A stretch of DNA of 64,000 bases from Cellulomonas terrae (GTDB lineage Bacteria; Actinomycetota; Actinomycetes; Actinomycetales; Cellulomonadaceae): contig NZ_BJWH01000009.1 of NCBI RefSeq assembly GCF_007990265.1, forward strand, positions 81,259-145,258, written 5' to 3'. A program made the position numbers and the translations under genes. Within the stretch, counting starts at the first letter, position 1; each line of letters starts with the position of its first letter. Below the pieces are notes generated by a model. That model was not told the origin of the DNA. It saw only the letters and a program-made list of their open reading frames with translations, and searched no databases. This document shows positions 31,201-38,488 of the stretch, one piece after another.

Positions 31201-33252
31201 ATGACGTTTCTTGATCTGGAGCAGTACGTCGCTATCCCTCGCCTCAGTGGGTTGGTGCTGTCGCCGGACGGGTCGCGGTTGGTCACGAGCGTCGCGACGC
31301 TCGACGCCAAGGCGACCAAATTCGTGACCGCGCTGTGGGAGGTCGACCCGACCGGTGAGAAGCCTGCTCGGCGCCTCACCCGGAGCGCCAAGGGGGAGGC
31401 GAGCGCCGCGTTCACCCAGAACGGGGACCTGCTGTTCACCAGCGCGCGCCCGGACCCGGACGGCAAGGCGGACGACGACGAGCCGGTGCCGGCGCTGTGG
31501 CTGATGCCGCGCGACGGTGCGGAGGCGCGCGTGGTCGCGGACCGTGCGGCGGGCCTGGGCGGCGTGCAGGTGGCTCGCGACGCCGACGTCGTGCTGGTCG
31601 GCTCGGACGTCCTGCCGAGCGCGACCGACGCGGAGACCGACGAGAAACTGCGCAAGGCCCGCAAGGAGAAGAAGGTCGCGGCGATCCTGCACGACGGCTA
31701 CCCGGTGCGGTTCTGGGACCACGACCTGGGGCCGGAGTCGCCGCACTGGTTCGTCGCGGACATCGGCACGGACGTCGTCGCGCCCCTGGCCGGGGCGAAG
31801 GACCCCCGGCTCACGCTCACGGACGTGACTCCGGGCGCGCGGTCGGCGCTGGTCGAGCAGGGCGCCGCGATCAGCCCGGACGGGCGGACGGTGGTGACCG
31901 GCTGGAACCAGCCGCTCGCGCGCGGGTCGCAGCGGGGGCGGCTGGTCGCGATCGACGTGGCGTCGGGGGAGCACCGCGTGCTCGTCGACGATCCCGCCGC
32001 GGACCTCTGGTCGCCCGTGATCTCGCCGGACGGGCAGTGGGTGGCGTTCGCGCGCGAGACCCTGTCGACGCCGCACGACGCCCCGCGGGTGACGCTGCAG
32101 CTGGTCGCGCTCGCCGGCGGGGAGCCCCGGACGCTCGTCGAGAGCTGGGACCGCTGGCCGCAGCACCCGGTCTGGCTGCCGGACAGCACGGCCCTGCTCG
32201 TGTCGGCCGACGACGACGGGCGCGGGCCGGTGTTCCGGGTCGACCTGGCCTCCGACGAGGTCACGCGGGTGACCAGCGACGACGCGACGTTCACGGACGT
32301 GTCGGTGAGCCCGGACGGGTCGGTGGCGTTCGCGCTGCGGTCGTCGTACGAGGCGCCGTCGCACCCGGTGCGGATCGACCTGGAGACCGGCGAGACGACG
32401 GCACTGCGCAGCCCGGCCGCGACACCGGAGCTGCCCGGCACGCTCACGGAGGTGGAGACGACGGCGGAGGACGGCCGGCGCGTGCGCGCCTGGCTGGCGC
32501 TCCCCGAGGGTGGAGGGAAGGCGCCGCTGCTCCTGTGGATCCACGGCGGTCCGCTGGGGTCGTGGAACGCGTGGTCGTGGCGGTGGAACCCGTGGATCCT
32601 CGTCGCGCGCGGCTATGCGGTCCTGCTCCCCGACCCCGCGCTGTCCACCGGCTACGGCCAGGACTTCGTGCAGGCCGGCTGGGGGGCGTGGGGCGCGGCG
32701 CCGTACACCGACCTCATGGCCATCACGGACGAGGTCGTGCGGCGGGACGACATCGACGAGACGCGGACGGCCGCGATGGGCGGGTCGTTCGGCGGCTACA
32801 TGGCGAACTGGGTGGCGGGGCACACGGACCGGTTCCGGGCGATCGTCACGCACGCGAGCCTGTGGGCGCTGGACCAGTTCGGTCCGACGACGGACGCGGC
32901 CTACTACTGGGAGCGGGAGATGACCGCCGAGATGGCGCTCGAGAACTCGCCGCACCGGTTCGTCGAGAAGATCGTCACGCCGATGCTCGTCGTGCACGGC
33001 GACAAGGACTACCGCGTGCCCATCGGCGAGGGGCTGCGCCTCTGGTACGAGCTGCTGTCCCGGAGCGGGCTGCCGGCCGACGAGAACGGGAGGTCCCCGC
33101 ACCGGTTCCTGTACTTCCCCGACGAGAACCACTGGGTGCTCACCCCGCAGCACGCGATCGTCTGGTACCAGGTGGTCGAGGCGTTCCTGGCGGAGCACGT
33201 ACTCGCCCAGACGGGTGAGAATGCGCCGGTTTATCCCGATCTCCTGGGGTAG
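31201..33252 (+). CDS. S9 family (prolyl oligopeptidase-type) serine peptidase
   Basis: The 683-residue product is cytosolic (no signal peptide). Its beta-propeller N-terminal part (about 1-420) has repeated SPDG blades (LSPDGSRLV, ISPDGRTVV, ISPDGQWVAF, VSPDGSVAF). The C-terminal alpha/beta-hydrolase domain shows LLLWIHGGPLGSWNAW (oxyanion region), the nucleophile elbow GGSFGGYMANW, the acid in HGDKDYRVP and the His in DENHWVL. These enzymes cut short peptides, often acyl-peptides or dipeptides. ATG 31201 was chosen because family similarity begins at LDLEQYV; the upstream frame runs through the palindromic repeat. Confidence 0.92.
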   Translation: MTFLDLEQYVAIPRLSGLVLSPDGSRLVTSVATLDAKATKFVTALWEVDPTGEKPARRLTRSAKGEASAAFTQNGDLLFTSARPDPDGKADDDEPVPALWLMPRDGAEARVVADRAAGLGGVQVARDADVVLVGSDVLPSATDAETDEKLRKARKEKKVAAILHDGYPVRFWDHDLGPESPHWFVADIGTDVVAPLAGAKDPRLTLTDVTPGARSALVEQGAAISPDGRTVVTGWNQPLARGSQRGRLVAIDVASGEHRVLVDDPAADLWSPVISPDGQWVAFARETLSTPHDAPRVTLQLVALAGGEPRTLVESWDRWPQHPVWLPDSTALLVSADDDGRGPVFRVDLASDEVTRVTSDDATFTDVSVSPDGSVAFALRSSYEAPSHPVRIDLETGETTALRSPAATPELPGTLTEVETTAEDGRRVRAWLALPEGGGKAPLLLWIHGGPLGSWNAWSWRWNPWILVARGYAVLLPDPALSTGYGQDFVQAGWGAWGAAPYTDLMAITDEVVRRDDIDETRTAAMGGSFGGYMANWVAGHTDRFRAIVTHASLWALDQFGPTTDAAYYWEREMTAEMALENSPHRFVEKIVTPMLVVHGDKDYRVPIGEGLRLWYELLSRSGLPADENGRSPHRFLYFPDENHWVLTPQHAIVWYQVVEAFLAEHVLAQTGENAPVYPDLLG

Positions 33253-33345
33253 GAAGCGCTCTCAACGTGCGAGGTGGCCCAGGTCGGGCCAGACTCGCCG
33301 GTCGAGGCCGAGCGACCCACGCACGGCTCGACGAAAGGACCGACT
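33253..33345. promoter_or_regulatory. Intergenic region with half of a CelR/CebR-type operator
   Basis: At 33253-33265 the sequence GAAGCGCTCTCAA carries the AGCGCTCTCA half of the operator found before the GH9 gene (38456-38469); read on the minus strand, TTGAGAGCGCT is identical in 11 bases. The left half deviates. It may be a weak LacI-family site in front of the DUF6458 gene, or chance. Confidence 0.3.
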
Positions 33346-33669
33346 ATGGGTATCGGAGGCGGAATCGCCCTCATCGTCATCGGTGCGATCCTCTCGTTCG
33401 GCGTCAGTGACGCCATCGAGGGAGTCGACCTGACGGTGGTCGGCTACATCTGCATGGGTGCCGGTGTCGTCGCGCTGATCCTGGCGATCGTGCTCAACAG
33501 CCAGCGCAGCCACACCTCCCACACCGCGGTCGTCGAGCAGCGCACCACGCCGAACGCGCCCGCCGCGCCGGCTGCGGCCCCGGTGCAGCAGGTCCAGCCG
33601 GTGCAGCCCGTGCAGCCGGTGCAGCCCGTCCAGCAGCAGCAGCCGCCGGCAGCGCCCCCGGCCGTCTGA
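33346..33669 (+). CDS. DUF6458-type small membrane protein with VQP-repeat tail
   Basis: The 107-residue product begins MGIGGGIALIVIGAILSFGV and has two membrane helices (about 3-20 and 28-52) separated by a short DAIEGVDLTVVG hairpin. This is the layout of the small DUF6458 family of actinobacteria. The tail is low-complexity, with five near-tandem VQP units followed by QQQQPP. Function unknown. ATG 33346 follows the acgaaagga site. A strong terminator follows 18 bp after the stop. Confidence 0.85.
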   Translation: MGIGGGIALIVIGAILSFGVSDAIEGVDLTVVGYICMGAGVVALILAIVLNSQRSHTSHTAVVEQRTTPNAPAAPAAAPVQQVQPVQPVQPVQPVQQQQPPAAPPAV

Positions 33670-33686
33670 CCCGGGCACGCACCGAG

Positions 33687-33714
33687 AACGCCCCCTCCTT
33701 GCGGAGGGGGCGTT
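33687..33714. terminator. Rho-independent terminator
   Basis: Perfect 12-bp stem aacgccccctcc / ggagggggcgtt with the tetraloop ttgc, followed by a short T-rich stretch on the plus strand. It sits between the convergent DUF6458 and anti-sigma genes and can serve both. Confidence 0.9.
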
Positions 33715-33733
33715 TCTCATGCCATCAGCGTGC

Positions 33734-34573
33734 TCAGGCCTCCAGCGGGCCCCGGACGATCGAGTCGCCGGAGTGTGCGGGGTCGCCGTCGAACTGCTCC
33801 TCGGAGACGTCGACCACGGAGAACTGGTCCAGGTCGAGGCCGGCGGGCAGGTCGAAGCGGCCGGACGTCCCGGCGAGGGTGCCCAGGCTGACGAGACCGC
33901 TGACGTCCGGCTTGAGCAGCCAGACCTCACGGAAGCCGTCCTCGGAGGACTCGCTCTGGTCCACGTCGACGACGAGGACGCGCGAGCCGTCGGACCGCGT
34001 CTCGACGACCGCCGACCCGGACGCGTCCCACCCGGGCAGCGGTTCGAGGACCGCGGTCGCGACGACCGTGACCGGGTCGGGCCGGTTGGCGACCCACCAC
34101 GTCGCGCCACCGCCGACGACGAGGCCGACCGCGGCGGCCGCGGCGATCCAGCGGCCGGCGCGGGGACGTCGCGAGTCGAGAGACACGACCGGGGCGACGC
34201 CCTCCGACGGCGACGAGGCCGGTGCGCCAGGCGGCGGCGTCGAGGTACCGGTCTCAGGTGCCGACGGCGAGGCGGGCGCGGGCGAGCGCCACGCGTCGGG
34301 CGCTGGCGGTGTCGGCGTCGAGGACGCGGCCGCCCCGCCGGCGAGCCCGAGCTCCGCGGCGACGCGGTCCCACACGTGCGGTGCGGGCGGGACGAGGATG
34401 GTGTCGGCGCCGCCGGAACGTGCCAGACCGACGACGTCGGTCAGCGACGCCAGCTCGTCGGTGCACCGCTCGCACTCCTCGATGTGTGCGAGGTCAGAGG
34501 TCGTGCCGGCGGGCTCGCCGAGGGCGAGGAGCGCGAGCACGTCGTCGTCCACGTGGGACTCATCGAACGGCAC
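33734..34573 (-). CDS. Anti-sigma factor (RskA-type, zinc-binding)
   Basis: The 279-residue product has an N-terminal cytosolic anti-sigma domain with the zinc motif HIEECERC (H-x3-C-x2-C) near residue 30. A Pro/Ser/Ala linker, one membrane helix (about 142-160, IAAAAAVGLVVGGGATWW) and an external RskA-like domain follow, with SSEDGFREVWLLKPDVSGLV and DLPAGLDLDQFSVVDVS. It would hold the adjacent ECF sigma factor at the membrane until a surface signal leads to release. The GTG at 34573 overlaps the sigma stop by 14 bp; a farther ATG at 34606 is possible. Confidence 0.88.
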   Translation of the reverse strand: MPFDESHVDDDVLALLALGEPAGTTSDLAHIEECERCTDELASLTDVVGLARSGGADTILVPPAPHVWDRVAAELGLAGGAAASSTPTPPAPDAWRSPAPASPSAPETGTSTPPPGAPASSPSEGVAPVVSLDSRRPRAGRWIAAAAAVGLVVGGGATWWVANRPDPVTVVATAVLEPLPGWDASGSAVVETRSDGSRVLVVDVDQSESSEDGFREVWLLKPDVSGLVSLGTLAGTSGRFDLPAGLDLDQFSVVDVSEEQFDGDPAHSGDSIVRGPLEA

Positions 34574-35168
34574 CGTCCACCTCCCATCGGGTCCGTAGCC
34601 GGGCAAGACTGCGCCGGACGTGGCTCTTGACCGTGCCCAGCGGCAGGTCGAGCCGGTGCGCGATCTGGTCGTGCGTGAGGTCGTCGTAGAACGCGAGCCG
34701 CAGGATGGTGCGCTGCGGGTCCCCGAGCCGGTCCAGCTCGTCGGCGACGAGGACCTGGTCGACGACGCGGGTGTCGACGGAAGGTACGGGGAGCTCCTGC
34801 GCGCCGGCCACCGACTTGTCCCGCAGCCGCCGGTCCCGAGCCCGCTTCTCGTGAGTGTCCGCCACGACGTGCCGGGTGATGCCGAGGATCCAGGCGGGCA
34901 GCCGGGACTTGTCGGGGTCGAACCGTTCGCGGCTGCGCCACGCCTCGACGAACACCTGCTGGGTGACGTCCTCCGCGTCGGTGACGCTGCCGAGCGAGCG
35001 GAGCGCGACGGTGTGCACCAGCGCGGACCAGCGGCGGTACGCCTCGGCGATGGCCGTCTCGTCCCCGCGCACGAAGGCCGCGCCGAGCTCCTCGACGTTC
35101 TCGCCGTCCGGGTCGAGCCGGTGCGCAGGGCGCGACGAGTCAGGGGAACCGGGCGCGGCTGCGCTCAC
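34560..35168 (-). CDS. ECF sigma factor (SigK/RpoE-like)
   Basis: The 202-residue product has region 2 (AIAEAYRRWSALVHTVALRS, DAEDVTQQVFVEAWRSRERF, LPAWILGITRHVVADTHEKR) and region 4 (LGDPQRTILRLAFYDDLTHD, QIAHRLDLPLGTVKSHVRRS). The regions suit the SigK-like group, in agreement with the RskA-type partner encoded next. The start at GTG 35168 has an excellent gagggaggag site; the much longer upstream frame is antisense to the sortase. Its likely targets include the sortase and DUF4397 genes upstream, as such clusters are usually self-regulated. Confidence 0.9.
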   Translation of the reverse strand: MSAAAPGSPDSSRPAHRLDPDGENVEELGAAFVRGDETAIAEAYRRWSALVHTVALRSLGSVTDAEDVTQQVFVEAWRSRERFDPDKSRLPAWILGITRHVVADTHEKRARDRRLRDKSVAGAQELPVPSVDTRVVDQVLVADELDRLGDPQRTILRLAFYDDLTHDQIAHRLDLPLGTVKSHVRRSLARLRTRWEVDGAVR

Positions 35169-35227
35169 GAACGGCTCCTCCCTCGTCGGCTCCCGGACGA
35201 CGGGAGCGATCAGCAGCGTAGTCACGA

Positions 35228-35917
35228 TTACCCACCGATCGGCTCGGCGGTGACGACGACGTTGTCCGTATAGTGCCCGATGTCGCGGCGGAACGTGCCA
35301 CCGCAGGTCACGAGCACGAGTCGCGGCGCGCCCGACCGGTCGAACCACTGGTCCACGGGGGCCCCGTCCTTGGGGACCTTCTCGACGGTGACGACGCGGT
35401 ACTCGTGCGGGCTGCCGTCGGCGCTGGTGACGGTCACCGCGGCACCGACGGCGACGTCGCGCAGCCGCGCGAACTGCCCGACGCCGGTCTGGACGCTGTC
35501 GACGTGCGCGGCGACGACGGTCGCCCCGGCGGGGTCCGCGGGTGCGGGGCCGAACCGGTACCAGCCCGCGCGGTCGGCGTCCTCGGGGATCTCCATCTCG
35601 CCGTCGTCGCGGACCCCGACCGGGTCGACGGCCATGTCGATGCCGACGTCCGGCACGACGATCTGCACGGGTGGCGGCGTCGCGACGACCGGGGCGAGGG
35701 TCGCGTCGACGATGGGGACGGACGGCACGACGGAGGTCGGTCGCGGCGTCGCCGTGGGGGACGGCGACGCCACGACCTCCGGCCCGGGGGAGGACTCCGG
35801 GCCGGTGCACGCGGTCAGCAGGCCGGTCGCCGTGCCGAGTGCGACGACCGACGCGAGCACGCGTGCCGAGACCCGGGAGGGCGCGGACGCTCTCCCGGGT
35901 CGCGACGTGTGCGTCAT
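35228..35917 (-). CDS. Class E/F sortase, lipoprotein-type
   Basis: The 229-residue product has a signal peptide with a lipobox-like LLTAC (near residue 35), a Pro/Thr/Val linker, and a sortase domain. Catalytic His is in VVAAHVDSVQTG, Cys in LVLVTCGGTF and Arg in RRDIGHYTDNVVV. These are the spacings of small actinobacterial class E/F sortases. Sortases cut a C-terminal sorting signal and join the protein to the cell wall. The DUF4397 gene 8 bp upstream is the obvious candidate substrate or partner, but it lacks a clear LPxTG motif. Anchoring a sortase by both lipid and signal is uncommon, and the Cys may simply be part of the signal peptide. Confidence 0.88.
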   Translation of the reverse strand: MTHTSRPGRASAPSRVSARVLASVVALGTATGLLTACTGPESSPGPEVVASPSPTATPRPTSVVPSVPIVDATLAPVVATPPPVQIVVPDVGIDMAVDPVGVRDDGEMEIPEDADRAGWYRFGPAPADPAGATVVAAHVDSVQTGVGQFARLRDVAVGAAVTVTSADGSPHEYRVVTVEKVPKDGAPVDQWFDRSGAPRLVLVTCGGTFRRDIGHYTDNVVVTAEPIGG

Positions 35918-35925
35918 GGCGATGG

Positions 35926-36756
35926 TCAGCCGCGCTGGGTGGCGGCGCGACGGGCGAACCCGGCACCCACGAGACCGGCGACGGCCAGACCGGCGATCGC
36001 GAACGTCCACGCGGCCGAGCCGTTCTCGGACACGAGGCCGGCCTCGCCGGCGTTCACGCCGGACGGGTTGCTGTGCAGACCGGTGATGGTCTGCGTGGCG
36101 AGCGCCAGCGTGGCGGGCGACGCGGTGGCGCTGCCCCACGCGTAGACGATCGTGCTGGTGCCCTCGGCGACCGTCACGTCGGCCGGGCCGAGCAGCGCGG
36201 GCGTCGTGGTCCCGGTGGCCGTGACGCTCGCGGAGACCGTACCGGCCGGGAGGTTGAGCACCTGCTCGTTCGGGTTGGTGAGGTTGGTGATCACCGGGGT
36301 GGTGCCCGCGAGCACGTCGACTCCGGGTGCGGCGGCGACGTGCCGGACGGTGAGCCGGCCCTCGCCCGCGGCGGTGGCCGAGATGTCGTTGGTGAACAGG
36401 GTCGCGGTCGGGGCGCCCGCGGCGTCCAGGTGGGCGGCGGCCGTGTAGTTCTTGCCGGCCTCGAGCGCGAGGTCGACCGGGCCGATCGCGGGGGAGCTGG
36501 CGTCGGCCGCGTCGGCCGCGGTGATCGCGACGGTGTACGTGCCGGCGGGCAGGTCCAGCGGACCGGCGAGCGAGCCGGGCGTGAAGTCGTCGAGCGTCCG
36601 TTCGCCGTTGACCCAGACGTCGACCGTGAGGCCGGGGACGCCGTGGAGCACGGAGAGCTTGGCGGGGTCGGCCACGGCCGCGGACGCGGGAACCGTGGCG
36701 AGGGTGACGAGGGCGAGCGTCCCGGCTGCGATGCCGGACAGGAGTCGTGCGCGCAT
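35926..36756 (-). CDS. DUF4397 surface protein with C-terminal anchor
   Basis: The 276-residue product has a signal peptide (1-28, VPASAA) and two DUF4397 beta-domains, about 33-130 (LSVLHGVPGLTVDVWVNGER, LPAGTYTVAITAADA) and 132-215 (LTVRHVAAAPGVDVLAGTTP). The C-terminal helix at about 245-265 (WTFAIAGLAVAGLVGAGF) ends in RRAATQRG. The tail looks like a sortase signal but no LPxTG-like pentapeptide precedes it. The repeated HG/HV..APGVDV layout is typical of the family. It is followed by the sortase, sigma and anti-sigma genes, a recurrent actinobacterial cluster. Confidence 0.88.
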   Translation of the reverse strand: MRARLLSGIAAGTLALVTLATVPASAAVADPAKLSVLHGVPGLTVDVWVNGERTLDDFTPGSLAGPLDLPAGTYTVAITAADAADASSPAIGPVDLALEAGKNYTAAAHLDAAGAPTATLFTNDISATAAGEGRLTVRHVAAAPGVDVLAGTTPVITNLTNPNEQVLNLPAGTVSASVTATGTTTPALLGPADVTVAEGTSTIVYAWGSATASPATLALATQTITGLHSNPSGVNAGEAGLVSENGSAAWTFAIAGLAVAGLVGAGFARRAATQRG

Positions 36757-36848
36757 GGTGCGTCCTTCGAGGACTGGCCCGGCGGGTACGTCGGGCGGCC
36801 GATGTGCTGACACCCCCTCTTCACCCGCCGGGCCGTTCTCGGATGCAC

Positions 36849-37553
36849 TTATGCGCGGGCAGCCTGCGCGATCGCCGCAGCGAGGTCGACGGGCCGCGAG
36901 AACATCGGCCAGTGTCCCGTCGGCAGGTCGACGTACGTGAGGTCGTGCGCGGCGCCCAGCTCGGTGTGGAACGGCGGGCCGCCGTGGGCCATGGGCTTGA
37001 GCTGCTCGGACGGCAGGCTGGTGCAGATCGCGGTCGCGGGGACGTCGAGCCGGCGGGGGTCGCTGACGTGCACGGCGCCCCGGACCACCTGGGCGGGGTG
37101 CGGCACCGCCCGGCGACGGAACTCCGCGAGGCCGTCCTCGGAGATGCCCTCGATGCTCGACCCCTGCGCGGCGAACTCCTCCCACGTGGGCAGCGGGACC
37201 TCGACCGGCTCGGTCGCGGAGGCGTCGATGGCGCCGCCGTCCTCGAGCGGGCCCGAGTCGACGTAGATCGCGCGACGCACCCGGTCGGGCCGCTGGTCGA
37301 CGACCTCGCCGACGAGGGCGCCGCCGCCGCTGTGGCCGACGAGGACGACGTCGCCGTCGAGGGCGTCGACGAGGTCGGTGAGGGCGCGGACGTGGTCGGC
37401 GCGGGTGATGTCGCGACGGTCCGCACCGGGGTCGAGGCCGGGCAGCGTCGGCGTGTGGACGTCGAACCCCTCGGGGAGAGCGGCGACGACGGCGTCCCAC
37501 GCCCAGCCGCCGAGCCAGAAACCGGGAACGAGGATCAGTGGAGTAGTGGTCAT
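36849..37553 (-). CDS. Alpha/beta hydrolase
   Basis: The 234-residue cytosolic product has the strand-loop LILVPGFWLGGWAWDAVVAA with the oxyanion hole, the nucleophile elbow GHSGGG near residue 80, and the C-terminal catalytic His in LPTGHWPMFS. It resembles the salicylate-esterase/hydroxynitrile-lyase-like group of small hydrolases (PGFWLGGWAWD, THTPTLPGL-type start). The substrate is unknown. It is divergent from a WYL regulator with a shared 64-bp promoter that contains three GGTGTCACC-type half-sites, so the regulator probably controls it. ATG 37553 is preferred over the upstream in-frame start. Confidence 0.88.
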   Translation of the reverse strand: MTTTPLILVPGFWLGGWAWDAVVAALPEGFDVHTPTLPGLDPGADRRDITRADHVRALTDLVDALDGDVVLVGHSGGGALVGEVVDQRPDRVRRAIYVDSGPLEDGGAIDASATEPVEVPLPTWEEFAAQGSSIEGISEDGLAEFRRRAVPHPAQVVRGAVHVSDPRRLDVPATAICTSLPSEQLKPMAHGGPPFHTELGAAHDLTYVDLPTGHWPMFSRPVDLAAAIAQAARA

Positions 37554-37575
37554 GCATCCATCGTGAACCGGGTCC

Positions 37576-37606
37576 GGTGACACCGGGGTGTCACCTTTGT
37601 GTCACC
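37576..37606. promoter_or_regulatory. Operator between the hydrolase and WYL regulator
   Basis: GGTGACACC (37576-37584) and GGTGTCACC (37587-37595) form a perfect inverted repeat around GG. A third half-site GTGTCACC follows at 37599-37606, one helical turn on. The array fills the short divergent promoter, so binding would affect both genes. Confidence 0.7.
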
Positions 37607-37617
37607 ATGCTGGGACC

Positions 37618-38331
37618 ATGAACCGGACCGATCGTCTGTACGCCCTCGCCGAGGAGCTGCGCCGCGTCGGACCCGCGGGCACGACGAGCACCCGGCTGGC
37701 CCGCCTGTTCGAGGTGTCCGCGCGCACGGTCAAGCGCGACGTCTCCGCGCTCCAGCAGGCGGGCCTGCCGGTGACGGCGCAGGCGGGGCTCGGGGGCGGG
37801 TACGTACTGGACGCGTCCGTCGGCCTCCCGCCCGTGAACTTCACGCCCGCCCAGGCGGTCGCCCTCGCGCTCGCGGTGAGTGCTCTGCCGGCCGGCAGCC
37901 CGTTCGGCACGGACGCGGAGGCGGCACGCGCGAAGGTGCTCGACGCCCTGCCGACCGCCGACCGGGCGCGCGCCGACGAGCTGTCGGGCCGGGTGTGGTC
38001 GCGACCGGAGCACCCCGGGGACGTGGCGACCGCGCAGGTGCTGCGGGCGGTCGAGGAGGCGCTCGGGCGGCACCGGGTGCTGGCGATCGAGTACCGCAGC
38101 GCGGACGGGACCGTCAGCCGGCGCCGGATCGAGCCGGTGCTGCTCGCCCGCACGGAGGGCCACTGGTACGTCGCGGCCTGGTGCCAGTGGCGGGAGGCGA
38201 TGCGCTGGTTCCGGCTGGCTCGCATCCTGCGCGCGGACCTGACTCCGGAGCGCTACACCCCGCGTCCCGTGGGCGACGTCGGCGAGCCCCCTCCGGACGC
38301 GTACCCGGTCTCGTCGCGACCGTCCGACTGA
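37618..38331 (+). CDS. YafY-like transcriptional regulator (HTH_11 + WYL)
   Basis: The 237-residue product has an N-terminal winged helix (about 1-60, TSTRLARLFEVSARTVKRDV), LQQAGLPVTAQAGLGGGYVL, and a C-terminal WYL domain with LAIEYRSADGTVSRRRIEPV and EGHWYVAAWCQWREAMRWFR. The Trp-Tyr ligand pair is seen as HWYVAAWC. WYL regulators bind small molecules or nucleic acids and usually control an adjacent divergent gene. The divergent alpha/beta hydrolase with the intervening operator fits this. Confidence 0.9.
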   Translation: MNRTDRLYALAEELRRVGPAGTTSTRLARLFEVSARTVKRDVSALQQAGLPVTAQAGLGGGYVLDASVGLPPVNFTPAQAVALALAVSALPAGSPFGTDAEAARAKVLDALPTADRARADELSGRVWSRPEHPGDVATAQVLRAVEEALGRHRVLAIEYRSADGTVSRRRIEPVLLARTEGHWYVAAWCQWREAMRWFRLARILRADLTPERYTPRPVGDVGEPPPDAYPVSSRPSD

Positions 38332-38334
38332 CCC

Positions 38335-38417
38335 GCCACCGAGAACGGCACTTCGGCACCAGAGCGGCAGTTCGAACTGCCGCTCTGGTACCAAAGTCAC
38401 GTTCTCGACACGGTGGC
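38335..38417. repeat. Nested palindromic element
   Basis: At the centre is a perfect 32-bp palindrome (38358-38389, arms accagagcggcagtt / aactgccgctctggt around cg). Outside it, gagaacg (38341-38347) pairs with cgttctc (38400-38406), and gccacc (38335-38340) with ggtggc (38412-38417). The full 83 bp can fold as one long interrupted stem. It lies right after the WYL stop and may terminate that gene, but it is far longer than needed for that. Confidence 0.75.
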
Positions 38418-38455
38418 GCGAAAGCGGTGGATCGACACGGGGGCGACCACTACTT

Positions 38456-38469
38456 TGAGAGCGCTCTCA
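38456..38469. promoter_or_regulatory. CelR/CebR-type operator upstream of the cellulase gene
   Basis: TGAGAGCGCTCTCA is a perfect 14-bp palindrome 19 bp upstream of the GH9 start. It matches in 12 of 14 positions the TGGGAGCGCTCCCA box bound by the LacI-family repressors CelR (Thermobifida) and CebR (Streptomyces). Those repressors release when cellobiose or cello-oligosaccharides bind. It therefore predicts induction of the downstream operon by cellulose breakdown products. Confidence 0.85.
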
Positions 38470-38488
38470 GCCGGTCGAAGGAGTCCGC

